From Synechococcales cyanobacterium C42_A2020_086 (lineage in GTDB: Bacteria > Cyanobacteriota > Cyanobacteriia > Elainellales > Elainellaceae): a stretch of DNA of 35,772 bases. The position numbers were made by a program, and so were the translations under genes. The stretch is taken from positions 1 through 35,772 of the forward strand of contig JACYLU010000026.1 in NCBI GenBank assembly GCA_015272325.1, written 5' to 3'. How positions within the stretch are numbered: position 1 is the stretch's first letter; each line of letters starts with the position of its first letter. Of the stretch, positions 1-9,430 are shown in pieces. Under the pieces are notes generated by a model. The model made no database searches and was not told the origin of the DNA. It was given only the letters and a program-made list of their open reading frames with translations.

Positions 1-5
1 TGGAG

Positions 6-91
6 CCAGTGGAATGATCACTCAGAAATGAGTGGGTATCTGTTGAGTATCAATTATTGATACTATTGATACCTGATAGTCATCCCACTGG
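6..91. repeat. Branched palindromic element downstream of the SDR gene
   Basis: The outer arms are 12 nt (6-17 and 80-91, CCAGTGG...CCACTGG) with one mismatch. Inside are a hairpin with 6-bp arms CACTCA/TGAGTG and a GAAA loop (19-34), and a perfect 19-nt palindrome AGTATCAATTATTGATACT (46-64). That palindrome is nested within GGTATC/GATACC (35-40, 68-73). Folded, it gives a three-way junction on either strand. There is no run of T on the minus strand, so it is not a standard intrinsic terminator for the operon that ends at 103. A small mobile palindrome (MITE or REP type) or a 3'-end processing structure are the alternatives. The element may continue past the window edge. Confidence 0.6.
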
Positions 92-102
92 TCTAGCCTC
101 GA

Positions 103-1128
103 TTACTTGACCCAGAAGAAATCTTTGTCAATTTGCTGGGTGCGAATCAGGTATTCGAGCTGCTTTAGGCGAGTAAAGCCGCGAGACTCGAACTCCTCTT
201 TCGTCATGTCGATCTGGCGAAACACATCGTAGAGCTGCTGGGCACCGCGACGGGCATCCCAATCGCACTTGAAGCCAGGCAACTGCGTGTTAATTTTCTC
301 GAAGGAGACGCGGTAGCTACGGTTGTCGGCTCCTTGCTGACCGAAGCTGAGCTGGCAGCCGGGGAAGGTTTCAGCCACGATTTCTGCCACCTCTTTAACG
401 CGGTAGTTGTTGGCGGTGTCGCCCACGTTGAAGATCTGATTGTGGATGATATCTCGGGGGGCTTCCAGAGTGCAAATAATGGCTTTGGCAATGTCGAGGG
501 CATGTACCAGCGGCCGCCAAGGCGTACCGTCACTGGTCATCTTGATTTCCTTAGTGGTCCAGGCTAGACCCGATAGGTTGTTCAACACGATGTCAAAGCG
601 CATCCGGGGAGACGCTCCAAAGGCGGTGGCGTTGCGCATGAAGGTGGGGGAGAAGGTGTCGTCGGCCATCGGCTTCACATCCCGCTCTACCAGGGCCTTG
701 CACTCGGCATAGGCAGTTTGTGGGTTGATGGGAGACTCTTCCGTAACATCGCCTTCGGTAGCCACGCCGTAGACACTACAGGATGACATGTAGACAAACC
801 GGCGCACGCCTGCCTGCTTTGCCAGTTCTGCCAAACGCACCGATCCCTTGTGGTTAATCTCGTAGGTAATGTGGGGAGCCAACTGCCCAGTGGGATCATT
901 GGACAACTCTGCCATGTGAACGACTGCATCCATCCCCTGCAAATCATCCAGGGTAATGTGGCGGATGTCTTTGTTCAGCGTTTTGGCAGTCAGGTCTGTA
1001 CCGTTGTAGAGCCAGCCGCTTTTGTAGAAGCCGGTATCCACAGCGGTGACCTCATGCCCCCGCTCCAGTAAGAGAGGAGCCAGCAGACAGCCTAGATATC
1101 CTTCGGTTCCAGTGACCAATACGTTCAT
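103..1128 (-). CDS. NAD(P)-dependent SDR epimerase/dehydratase (nucleotide-sugar type)
   Basis: This 341-residue extended short-chain dehydrogenase opens with a Rossmann nucleotide-binding loop, GTEGYLG (residues 7-13). It carries the catalytic Ser region MSSCSVYG and the YxxxK pair as YAECK near residue 140. These features place it with UDP-glucose 4-epimerase-like and dehydratase-like sugar enzymes, but the exact substrate cannot be read from sequence. It is the third gene of a minus-strand run after the rfbF-type cytidylyltransferase and the LhgO-type oxidase, starting 30 nt after the oxidase stop. An AGGA Shine-Dalgarno sequence precedes the ATG. I infer a cytosolic step in making or modifying a sugar for surface polysaccharide. 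The epimerase/dehydratase class is secure; the specific reaction is not. Confidence 0.88.
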   Translation of the reverse strand: MNVLVTGTEGYLGCLLAPLLLERGHEVTAVDTGFYKSGWLYNGTDLTAKTLNKDIRHITLDDLQGMDAVVHMAELSNDPTGQLAPHITYEINHKGSVRLAELAKQAGVRRFVYMSSCSVYGVATEGDVTEESPINPQTAYAECKALVERDVKPMADDTFSPTFMRNATAFGASPRMRFDIVLNNLSGLAWTTKEIKMTSDGTPWRPLVHALDIAKAIICTLEAPRDIIHNQIFNVGDTANNYRVKEVAEIVAETFPGCQLSFGQQGADNRSYRVSFEKINTQLPGFKCDWDARRGAQQLYDVFRQIDMTKEEFESRGFTRLKQLEYLIRTQQIDKDFFWVK

Positions 1129-1158
1129 GATGATTCCTATACCTTCTTAGTGCGTTGT

Positions 1159-2373
1159 CTATACGTTCAACGTGGCTTGTAAATGGGGTTGTGCTGGCAG
1201 TTGTGCCACAACGGCTTTGCCAATCTCAATGGAAGAAGTCGCGGCGGGAGACGGAGCATTGCAGACATGCACCGAATTTTTGCCTTGAATAATCAAGAAA
1301 TCATCCACCAGCTTGCCATCGTTCATCAGCGCCTGAGCGCGGACGCCGGCATGGGTAGGAATCACATCTTCCATTTGCACCTCAGGGATCAGCCGCTGCA
1401 AGCTCCGCACAAAGGCAGCCTTGCTGAAGGAGCGAATAATTTCCTTGATGCCTTCGTCGGCGTGTTTAGCGGCTAGCTTCCAGAAGCCGGGATAGGTCAT
1501 AACCTCGGCAAAGTCACGCAGGTCAAAGTCGGTTTTGGTGTAGCCTTCCCGCTTCAAACTCAGGACGGCATTCGGTCCAGCATGAACGCTGCCGTCGATC
1601 ATGCGGGTAAAATGTACGCCCAAGAAGGGGAAATCCGGGTTGGGAACCGGGTAGATTAACCCTTTCACTAGATAGCGCTTCTCAGGAACGAGTTCGTAGT
1701 ATTCGCCACGGAATGGCACAATCTTGGCTTGGGGATCCACATTGCCGAGTTTAGCCACCCGGTCGCTGTGCAGCCCGGCACAGTTAATCACAAAACGGGT
1801 TTCAAAGCTACCCTGATTGGTTTCCAAAACCTGCCCCGTTGGCGTTTCCACAATCTTCAGCACTTTTGTACTGAGCCGCAGATCGCCGCCGTGCTGCTGA
1901 ATGATCTCGGCATATTTCTGGGCAACTCGCTTATAGTCGGCAATGCCAGTCGAGAAGACACGGATGCCGGCCAAGCAGTTGACGTAAGGCTCATACTCTT
2001 TCACCTCTTCGGCGGTGATGCGAGCCACCTGAATGCCATTCTGCAACCCACGCTGATAGAGATTCTCTAGCAAGGGCAGTTCCCGCTCCTCGGTGGCAAC
2101 AATCACCTTGCCGCAGACCTCGTGGGGAATGTCATGCTCGCGGCAAAACTCCACCATCGACTGACAGCCATCGCGACAAAACTTAGCTTTAAAGCTGCCA
2201 GGCTTATAGTAAACCCCGGAGTGAATCACGCCACTATTGTTGCCAGTTTGATGAAATGCCCAACGGCTCTCTTTCTCCAGCACTAGAATCTTGGCGTCGG
2301 GATAGCGATTGCTAAGAGCCATCCCGGTGGATAGGCCAACGATGCCGCCACCGATGATCGCAAAGTCGTACAT
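1159..2373 (-). CDS. lhgO: L-2-hydroxyglutarate oxidase family FAD-dependent oxidoreductase
   Basis: This 404-residue protein begins with the FAD-binding beta-alpha-beta motif IIGGGIVGLSTG (residues 6-17), with an acidic LEKE end at about 32-35. It continues with the QTGNNSGVIHSGVYY segment, diagnostic for the LhgO branch of the DAO family, and ends with a THAGVRAQ region. LhgO enzymes oxidise L-2-hydroxyglutarate to 2-oxoglutarate and pass electrons to the quinone pool. Here it is sandwiched between a CDP-sugar synthase gene and an SDR gene, so a role on a sugar or hydroxy-acid intermediate of polysaccharide synthesis is as plausible as the textbook one. The ATG at 2373 follows GGTGA. The 77-nt gap to the upstream gene holds a small hairpin (2412-2428, CTCATC/GATGAG). 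The family call is secure; the substrate is uncertain. Confidence 0.85.
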   Translation of the reverse strand: MYDFAIIGGGIVGLSTGMALSNRYPDAKILVLEKESRWAFHQTGNNSGVIHSGVYYKPGSFKAKFCRDGCQSMVEFCREHDIPHEVCGKVIVATEERELPLLENLYQRGLQNGIQVARITAEEVKEYEPYVNCLAGIRVFSTGIADYKRVAQKYAEIIQQHGGDLRLSTKVLKIVETPTGQVLETNQGSFETRFVINCAGLHSDRVAKLGNVDPQAKIVPFRGEYYELVPEKRYLVKGLIYPVPNPDFPFLGVHFTRMIDGSVHAGPNAVLSLKREGYTKTDFDLRDFAEVMTYPGFWKLAAKHADEGIKEIIRSFSKAAFVRSLQRLIPEVQMEDVIPTHAGVRAQALMNDGKLVDDFLIIQGKNSVHVCNAPSPAATSSIEIGKAVVAQLPAQPHLQATLNV

Positions 2374-2450
2374 AAGGGTGTCACCTTTAATGAAACACTG
2401 TAATAAGCCATCTCATCTTCTGGATGAGTCGCTGTTGCATAACGGTGGGG

Positions 2451-3224
2451 TTACCAGACCTTCCAAGGCGCTTTATCTTTCTTCCACAGATCTTCAAGAT
2501 AGTTTTTATCTTTGAGGGTATCCATGGGTTGCCAGAATCCATCATGCTTGTAGGCGGCAAGCTGACCATCGTGGGCGATTTTGCTCAGAGGTTCATGCTC
2601 CCACATCACGGAATCATCGGCGATGTAGTCAATGACCTCAGGCTCCAGTACAAAATAGCCGCCGTTAATCCAAGCTCCATCCCCTTCAGGTTTCTCATGG
2701 AACCGGGTGATCTTGGTTTGCTCTTTGCCAAGAGAGATGGCGCCAAACCGTCCGGGAGGCTGCACTGCCGTCAGCGTTGCCAACAGCCCTTGCGCCTTGT
2801 GGAACTCTACCAGTTTGGTGATATCAACATTGCTAACGCCGTCCCCATAGGTGAAGCAGAAAGTATCGTTGCCGATATGCTCGCGGACCCGCTTCAGGCG
2901 TCCTCCGGTCATGGTGTTTTCGCCTGTATCCACTAGTGTCACTCGCCAAGGCTCAGCATTGCCCGCGTGGATGTTCATTTGGTTAAACCGCATGTCGAAG
3001 GTAACATCCGACATCCGCAGAAAGTAATTGGCAAAATACTCTTTGATGACATACCCTTTGTAGCCACAGCAAATCACAAAATCGTTGATACCGTGGGCAG
3101 AATAGATCTTCATAATGTGCCAAAGAATCGGCTGACCACCAATTTCAACCATCGGCTTTGGCTTGATCGTTGTCTCTTCGCTCAAACGGGTTCCCAATCC
3201 ACCAGCCAAGATGACTGCCTTCAT
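2451..3224 (-). CDS. rfbF: Glucose-1-phosphate cytidylyltransferase
   Basis: From the ATG at 3224 this is a 257-residue nucleotidyltransferase, the usual length for RfbF. The N-terminus [18 protein letters not shown] is the NTP-binding signature, followed by [16 protein letters not shown] and [10 protein letters not shown], which places the metal-binding Asp. The enzyme makes CDP-glucose from CTP and glucose 1-phosphate, the entry to CDP-deoxysugars and branched sugars of O-antigen or capsule. The reading frame is open upstream to 3287, but 3224 is preferred because GAGAGG lies just upstream and the family N-terminus starts there. It is the first gene of the minus-strand run; the later CDP-sugar enzymes are not in the window. 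Confidence 0.92.
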   Translation of the reverse strand: MKAVILAGGLGTRLSEETTIKPKPMVEIGGQPILWHIMKIYSAHGINDFVICCGYKGYVIKEYFANYFLRMSDVTFDMRFNQMNIHAGNAEPWRVTLVDTGENTMTGGRLKRVREHIGNDTFCFTYGDGVSNVDITKLVEFHKAQGLLATLTAVQPPGRFGAISLGKEQTKITRFHEKPEGDGAWINGGYFVLEPEVIDYIADDSVMWEHEPLSKIAHDGQLAAYKHDGFWQPMDTLKDKNYLEDLWKKDKAPWKVW

Positions 3225-3922
3225 GCACCTAACCTCTCTACTCCAAATAAGGGAAATTACGGTCGAACAATCTGGAACCAGCCCCAACCTGACAAAGGCA
3301 GCGTTACAGCGTGATCTTCACTGTTTGCTGTCCAAACTGGCTTCTGGATTGGTTGCGGCTTGTCTGAATTCACAGGGATGACACACTTTTAGAAAAATCT
3401 TGAGAAAAATTGAGTCAACACTCACATGGTTCAGGATGGGTGCAGTACTCCCTAAAACACACTCAAAACCCGCTTACAAACATGATTGAAAAATTGAGTG
3501 CCTTCCAAATCTTGCATCTCACCACACTGCATGAATTTACCTATTGAGAGACTAACAAGAAGCAGCAAGGTAGGCTGTAAAGGCGAAGTAAACAAACTTA
3601 TTTTCTCTATGAAAACTGCGTGAAAGGTGATCTGTTTTTCGGCAGCCGCTTCTGGGAAAGCCGCGACCTTCCGCCTTTCTGACCATTCAACTTTCAACCG
3701 CAGATGCTAGAAGCGGAGGGCAAAGGTGAGCAAACTTTTAACACCCTACGGAGCTACTGATCGTGAAAATTCGGAAAATCTTTAACGAAGTGATCGTAAA
3801 ATCAATTTTGGGCATTGCGGGTAGTCCAGCGAGATTGAGCAATCGCAGGAGCGATTACAGCCTGCCTGGGGACTGCCCAGTCAGAGCAATTGAACAAACT
3901 GTCACTTTAGGTTCACTTTAGG
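3225..3922. other. Divergent intergenic region between rfbF and purA
   Basis: I see no convincing gene in this stretch. It is AT-richer than its flanks and must hold the rfbF promoter, which I could not pin down; a TTGACT at 3413-3418 on the minus strand lacks a good -10 at normal spacing. Two small stem-loops sit side by side: AATCGC-AGGA-GCGATT (3841-3856) and CTGGG-GACTG-CCCAG (3866-3880). Two tandem copies of CACTTTAGGTT (3903-3924) run into the purA -35 box. Confidence 0.5.
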
Positions 3923-3952
3923 TTGACACTTACCGCCTTTGCTGATGATAAT
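3923..3952 (+). promoter_or_regulatory. Predicted sigma-70 type promoter of purA
   Basis: A perfect -35 TTGACA (3923-3928) is followed after 18 nt by a -10 GATAAT (3947-3952). Transcription would start near 3959, only about 30 nt before the purA start codon. The tandem CACTTTAGGTT repeat abuts the -35 box and could be an activator or repressor site. Confidence 0.65.
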
Positions 3953-3962
3953 AGGAGTTTGT

Positions 3963-5349
<1,387 letters not shown>

Positions 5350-5462
5350 GCAGCTTGGCTACGGCCGATCAAGCGGCAGACCAAGCAGCAGACAAAGGGG
5401 AACGGATAGCGATAGAATTGAATCTTTGTGCGTTGCCCTAGGGCCGGCACCCACCTCCAGAT

Positions 5463-5490
5463 TTGCCAACTCTAACGTTCAAGCTATACT
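5463..5490 (+). promoter_or_regulatory. Predicted promoter of rplY
   Basis: TTGCCA (5463-5468), a 16-nt spacer and TATACT (5485-5490) form a good sigma-70 type promoter. The predicted start near 5497 leaves a leader of about 15 nt, which contains the AAGGA Shine-Dalgarno sequence. Confidence 0.6.
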
Positions 5491-5511
5491 GCCTCGTTCG
5501 ACAAGGAACCT

Positions 5512-6108
5512 ATGGAACTCACGATTGCATGTAAAACCCGTCCTGCTGGTAGCAAGCCGAATGCTCTGCGTCGTCAGGGGCTGCTTCCTGCTGTTCTTTA
5601 TGGCCACAACGGCACCGAGTCTGTGGCATTGACCGTAGACAAAAAAAGCGCCGAGTTGCTCGTCAAGAAGGCCTCACTCAATAACACTTTGATTCAGCTC
5701 GACGTCGCAGATATGGCGTGGAGCGGTAAAGCACTGCTGCGAGAAGTCCAGGCTCATCCCTGGCGGGGTGATCTTTACCACATTAGTTTTTTCTCAGTGG
5801 GCAGCCATGCCTCAATTGAAGTGACGGTGCCCGTTCAGTTTGTCGGTGAAGCCGTAGGCGTCAAGCGTGACGGTGGCGTTCTAGAGCAAGTCTTGACAGA
5901 AATAGAAGTGCAATGCTCACCCGATCGAGTGCCAGAAGCGATTGAAGTTAACGTTTCCAATTTAGAGATGGGAGACGCCTTACATGTGAGTGAACTGATT
6001 CTGCCCGAGGGCGTGAAAGTGCTAGGTGATGCTGATCGGGTCGTTGTTACGATTTCGCAGCCAAAACAGGCGGTAGAAAGCGCTGAAGCTGGTGCGGAGA
6101 GCGCATAG
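5512..6108 (+). CDS. rplY: 50S ribosomal protein L25 (TL5/CTC long form)
   Basis: This 198-residue protein has the L25 5S-rRNA-binding N-domain: residues 1-95 run from MELTIACKTRPAGSKPNALRRQG through the LPAVLYGHN motif to the HPWRGDLYHISFF segment. It is followed by the C-terminal beta domain of the long TL5/CTC form (about 100-185), with VPVQFVGEAVGVKRDGGVLE and LHVSELILPEGVK. It binds 5S rRNA in the large ribosomal subunit. The short acidic tail ends in AEAGAESA. The ATG follows AAGGA. The gene appears to be its own transcription unit, bounded by the promoter at 5463-5490 and the terminator at 6218-6241. Confidence 0.95.
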   Translation: MELTIACKTRPAGSKPNALRRQGLLPAVLYGHNGTESVALTVDKKSAELLVKKASLNNTLIQLDVADMAWSGKALLREVQAHPWRGDLYHISFFSVGSHASIEVTVPVQFVGEAVGVKRDGGVLEQVLTEIEVQCSPDRVPEAIEVNVSNLEMGDALHVSELILPEGVKVLGDADRVVVTISQPKQAVESAEAGAESA

Positions 6109-6217
6109 AAGTACTCCTAAGCGCACTGAGATAATTCAGCAGGTTGCTTGTAGTCAGCATCTCGATGATGCTTCTGCGCCTGTATGCATGGTTTTCCCGA
6201 TTTGGTGGAACGGTCGG

Positions 6218-6241
6218 CCGGGGTTTTAACCCTGGCTTTTT
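6218..6241 (+). terminator. Intrinsic terminator after rplY
   Basis: An 8-bp stem, CCGGGGTT / AACCCTGG (one G-T pair), with a TT loop is followed by CTTTTT. It lies about 110 nt downstream of the rplY stop on the same strand. Confidence 0.75.
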
Positions 6242-6347
6242 AGTTGCGGGCTGCTCGTTGCAGTGTTACAAATTGCACAGCGATAGCTCTGTCCATCAAC
6301 CTCAGCCTATCGTTTGCTGTTTTACAATCCGGTCTGAAAAACGTCGT

Positions 6348-7982
6348 ATGACTGATTCCTCGTTGCCCCCTCTCATTCAGCAAATGCTGCAGCCTGAGTT
6401 TTATCCACATGCAGTGCAAGCCACCCCACCTTCGTCGGCAGAGGGTGCCTATGTGGAATATCCAGAAGACTTCTACCCGCCCTCTCAGTCCCCGGTGCAG
6501 CTGATTCAAACTCACCTGTCCTACATTCTGCTGACGGGCGAATACGCCTATAAGCTGAAGAAGCCGGTGAATTTTGGCTTTGTAGACTACTCAACCCTGG
6601 AGAAGCGGCAGCATTTTTGTCAGGAGGAGCTGCGTCTCAACCAGCGAGCAGCCGCCGAACTCTATCTGGAAGTGCTGCCCATTACCCAAACTGGCGATCG
6701 CTTTGAGCTGAACGGCAGCGGCGAGGTTGTGGAGTATGCGGTGAAGATGCGGCAGTTCCCGCAGGATACCTTGCTAGCAGCCCTGTTTGACCAAGGGCGG
6801 CTCACCCCAGAGCTGGTGCAGGAGCTGGCGCGTGTGGTGGCTGAGTTTCACCGCCAAACCGTCACGAATGACTACATCCGCAGCTTTGGGGAAGTGGCGC
6901 AGGTGCGGCAAGCCTTCGACGAAAACTTTGAGCAGACGGCGCAGTATATCGGCGGTCCTCAAACCCAGCAACAGTTTGACGAAACCCAAGCCTACTGCAA
7001 TCGCTTCTTTGCCGAGCAGCAAGATTTGTTTCAGCAGCGTATGCAGCAAGACCGGATTCGCGAATGCCACGGCGACCTGCACCTGCGCAATATTGCCTAC
7101 TGGAATGGGAAACTGCTGCTGTTTGACTGCATCGAGTTTAACGAACCGTTCCGCTTCGTAGATGTCATGTACGACGTTGCGTATATCGTCATGGATCTAG
7201 AAGCCCGCCAGCGTCCCGATCTCAGTGCCCTGTTTCTGAATACCTACGTGGAGCAAACGGGAGATTGGGAAGGGTTACAGGTGCTGCCAATTTATGTCAG
7301 CCGCCAAACCTATGTGCGGGCGAAAGTGACCTCGTTCCTGCTGAACGATCCGGCCGTTCCTGAGGCCGAGAAGCAGATCGCCCACGACACAGCTGCCCTG
7401 TACTATCGGCTGGCCTGGGACTATGCTCAACCTCGGCAAGGACGAATTTTCCTGATGTGCGGACTGTCGGGTTCCGGCAAGAGCACTACGGCTCGGCAGC
7501 TCGCCCAACGCCTGAACGCGGTGCATATTCGTTCGGATGCAGTTCGTAAGCATCTAGGCGGTATCCCTCTCGATCAGCGAGGAGACGACGCCCTCTATAC
7601 ACCCGAGATGACGCAGAAAACCTACGGACGACTGCTCGATCTGGGCATCCAGCTTGCCAAGCAAGGATACACGGTGATCTTAGATGCCAAATACGATCGC
7701 CATACGCTCAGAACAGCCGCCATGGTTCAGGCCAAATCGGCGGCATTGCCGCTGCAGATCCTGCACTGCACAGCGCCGTTGGAGGTATTGCAGCAACGGT
7801 TACAGACCCGCACAGGCGACATTGCGGATGCCACGACTGATCTCTTGGCTCAGCAATCGCTCGATCCCTTCACGGCCGACGAGCTGCCGCTGGTGCATAC
7901 AATCGACACCACTCAAGATCTTGAGCCACAGTTGCAGTCCGTGATAACCCAGACCGTGAAACACCAGCCCGTCAAAGCGTGA
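6348..7982 (+). CDS. APH-like phosphotransferase fused to a P-loop (AAA/zeta-type) kinase
   Basis: This two-domain protein has 544 residues from the ATG at 6348. The N-terminal half is an aminoglycoside/choline-kinase-like fold: YKLKKPVNFGF near residue 70, the catalytic loop HGDLHLRN at about 241, and a metal-binding DCIEF a few residues later. The C-terminal half begins with the Walker A loop CGLSGSGKSTT at about 371, followed by a kinase-like RSDAVRKHL. The protein is cytosolic. The family is widespread in bacteria, but I know of no firmly assigned substrate. The frame is open from 6144, but that start would span the rplY terminator at 6218-6241, so I chose 6348. It does not look like a classic resistance gene. 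Confidence 0.88.
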   Translation: MTDSSLPPLIQQMLQPEFYPHAVQATPPSSAEGAYVEYPEDFYPPSQSPVQLIQTHLSYILLTGEYAYKLKKPVNFGFVDYSTLEKRQHFCQEELRLNQRAAAELYLEVLPITQTGDRFELNGSGEVVEYAVKMRQFPQDTLLAALFDQGRLTPELVQELARVVAEFHRQTVTNDYIRSFGEVAQVRQAFDENFEQTAQYIGGPQTQQQFDETQAYCNRFFAEQQDLFQQRMQQDRIRECHGDLHLRNIAYWNGKLLLFDCIEFNEPFRFVDVMYDVAYIVMDLEARQRPDLSALFLNTYVEQTGDWEGLQVLPIYVSRQTYVRAKVTSFLLNDPAVPEAEKQIAHDTAALYYRLAWDYAQPRQGRIFLMCGLSGSGKSTTARQLAQRLNAVHIRSDAVRKHLGGIPLDQRGDDALYTPEMTQKTYGRLLDLGIQLAKQGYTVILDAKYDRHTLRTAAMVQAKSAALPLQILHCTAPLEVLQQRLQTRTGDIADATTDLLAQQSLDPFTADELPLVHTIDTTQDLEPQLQSVITQTVKHQPVKA

Positions 7983-8053
7983 TATCTAGACTTGAAACCT
8001 CAGTTTGCCGCTATGCTGAGACCAACAGCACCCTTGAAGCGGGAGTATGAACG

Positions 8054-8377
8054 GTGGGAGATCAAGACGGATTTGAAGTTGGCATCAAGATCGCGATCCT
8101 GTTCATTGTTGTGTTTTTTCTGCTGGGACTGCGAGCCGAGCTGTGCATTCTGCTAGGAGCCGTTGGCGGGCTGGCGGCTGCTCAAGTCACAACCTTTGCT
8201 AGGCAAGACAAGCCTATAGAGCCAAAGCCGACCCCGGACGAACCCTCGACGGTAAGCCCCGTTGGGCAAGTCAGCCGGCAGGTGGGGACGCGGCTCTTCG
8301 GAGGTCTGCGCAAGACGCGACTGGAGGAACGCAAACCGCCTAGTTTCTTCCGGCGCAGGCCGCCTCGTCGGCTCTAG
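8054..8377 (+). CDS. Small single-pass membrane protein of unknown function
   Basis: This 107-residue protein starts at GTG; GGGAG at 8041-8045 is 8 nt upstream. Residues about 9-40 (IKIAILFIVVFFLLGL, then LLGAVGGLAAAQV) form one long or two short membrane segments. They are followed by a Pro-rich linker (KPTPDEPSTVSP) and a strongly basic C-terminus (RKTRLEERKPPSFFRRRPPRRL). The basic tail predicts a cytoplasmic C-terminus. The stop codon abuts the stop codon of convergent purE with no bases between. I do not recognise the family. Confidence 0.7.
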   Translation: MGDQDGFEVGIKIAILFIVVFFLLGLRAELCILLGAVGGLAAAQVTTFARQDKPIEPKPTPDEPSTVSPVGQVSRQVGTRLFGGLRKTRLEERKPPSFFRRRPPRRL

Positions 8378-8905
8378 CTAAGATGACGGCATCTGCTCTA
8401 GATAGCGCTGATAGCCGAGTTGGTCAAGTTTGGCTTGCTTGTCCATCACCGTTTGGCGTAGCTCTTGCCGGTAGTGCTGTACCTTGGCGAGCAAGTCGGG
8501 CTGATGTATTGCGAGGATTTGCACTGCGAGCAGCCCCGCATTCTTGGCATTGCCAATGGCGACGGTGGCAACTGGAATCCCGGCGGGCATTTGCACAATC
8601 GAATAGAGTGAATCGACGCCCTGTAACTGCCGCGTTACCACCGGCACGCCAATGACCGGTAGAGGAGTCAGCGATGCCACCATGCCCGGTAGGTGGGCCG
8701 CGCCACCAGCTCCAGCAATAATCACCTTGAGGCCGCGTTGATGGGCATGCTGGGCGTAGTTCACCATGCGTTCGGGCGTCCGGTGAGCCGAAACAATAGC
8801 CACTTCGTGGGGAACGGCGAAGTCTTCGCACACAGAGATAGCGGCCTGCATGGTCGGCAAGTCGGAATCGCTGCCCATGATGATGCCGATCAGAGGAAGA
8901 GTCAT
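8378..8905 (-). CDS. purE: N5-carboxyaminoimidazole ribonucleotide mutase
   Basis: From the ATG at 8905 this is 175 residues, normal for class I PurE. It shows the phosphate-binding GSDSDLPTM (about 10-18), the catalytic SAHRTPERM, and [11 protein letters not shown] further on. The enzyme moves the carboxylate of N5-CAIR to give 4-carboxy-AIR in purine synthesis. The frame is open upstream to 8962, but [15 protein letters not shown] is the family N-terminus and a GGAAG-like sequence lies before it. It is a single gene here; purK is not adjacent. It converges exactly with the 107-residue membrane protein gene. Confidence 0.95.
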   Translation of the reverse strand: MTLPLIGIIMGSDSDLPTMQAAISVCEDFAVPHEVAIVSAHRTPERMVNYAQHAHQRGLKVIIAGAGGAAHLPGMVASLTPLPVIGVPVVTRQLQGVDSLYSIVQMPAGIPVATVAIGNAKNAGLLAVQILAIHQPDLLAKVQHYRQELRQTVMDKQAKLDQLGYQRYLEQMPSS

Positions 8906-9023
8906 AATTGGAAGAATGGCTGACAAAAAAGGACAAGTGAGCGGGAGTTCCGCCCACTCCACGATGCCAGAAGATACAGGCTACTGCTCCTGCGGAAGCA
9001 GGATGGTCGGCAGAGGATAGAGA

Positions 9024-9284
9024 TTAGGGCTTCTCTTCAGGATTATCCTCTGTTTCGGGGGCGGGATGCAGCAGATCGGTAGCTTTGCTGCCTAACAACC
9101 CGAAGATTGCGCCAATGCCCATATTCCAGGTGGTGTTGCAGGTCTCGAAAACGCGGGTTTGATGCGAAGATAAACTGTCGTTAGCTGATAGCCAGACCGA
9201 GCACCCTCCAGAGAGCAATGTGAAACCAGTGGTAGTAAAGAAGACCAGCAGGAACGCGAGATTGAGATTGAAGTTCGATTTCAC
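9024..9284 (-). CDS. Small two-segment membrane protein, cyanobacterial hypothetical
   Basis: From the GTG at 9284 the protein is 86 residues, starting (M)KSNFNLNLAFLLVFF. An AAGGAC Shine-Dalgarno sequence sits about 8 nt upstream. Residues 6-30 (LAFLLVFFTTTGFTLLSGGCSVWL) form one membrane segment. A second, weaker one follows (WNMGIGAIFGLLGSKATDL), then an acidic tail (PETEDNPEEKP). One Cys lies at the end of segment 1 and one just before segment 2. The frame stays open upstream into ureC, but that part translates the repeat cluster at 9357-9428 and is unlikely to be coding. Function is unknown. Confidence 0.65.
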   Translation of the reverse strand: MKSNFNLNLAFLLVFFTTTGFTLLSGGCSVWLSANDSLSSHQTRVFETCNTTWNMGIGAIFGLLGSKATDLLHPAPETEDNPEEKP

Positions 9285-9356
9285 GGTAGTGTCCTTGATG
9301 GTTGAATAACTCCTTGTCTTGGATGCAACCACTGTAGAACTATAGACTGAGCAGGG

Positions 9357-9428
9357 TTTCCGGAAGTTTGGCTGACTTTGCGGGAGTTCGCTGGACTTCA
9401 GGTGCTGTTTCCGGATGTTTAGCCGACT
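9357..9428. repeat. Three degenerate 21-nt direct repeats
   Basis: Units start at 9357, 9377 and 9408. The outer two share TTTCCGGA(A/T)GTTT(G/A)GC(T/C)GACT with three differences. The middle unit (9377-9397) is more diverged but keeps CGG-AGTT and the terminal GACT. They lie between the ureC stop and the start of the small membrane protein gene. Confidence 0.6.
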
Positions 9429-9430
9429 CC

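Noticed and set aside
3452-3697. Minus-strand ORF of 81 residues in the rfbF-purA gap
   Set aside because: No ribosome-binding site, no recognisable motif, and it overlaps likely promoter DNA.
6144-6347. Upstream extension of the APH/P-loop kinase frame
   Set aside because: It spans the intrinsic terminator at 6218-6241 and has no family-like sequence; ATG 6348 is better.
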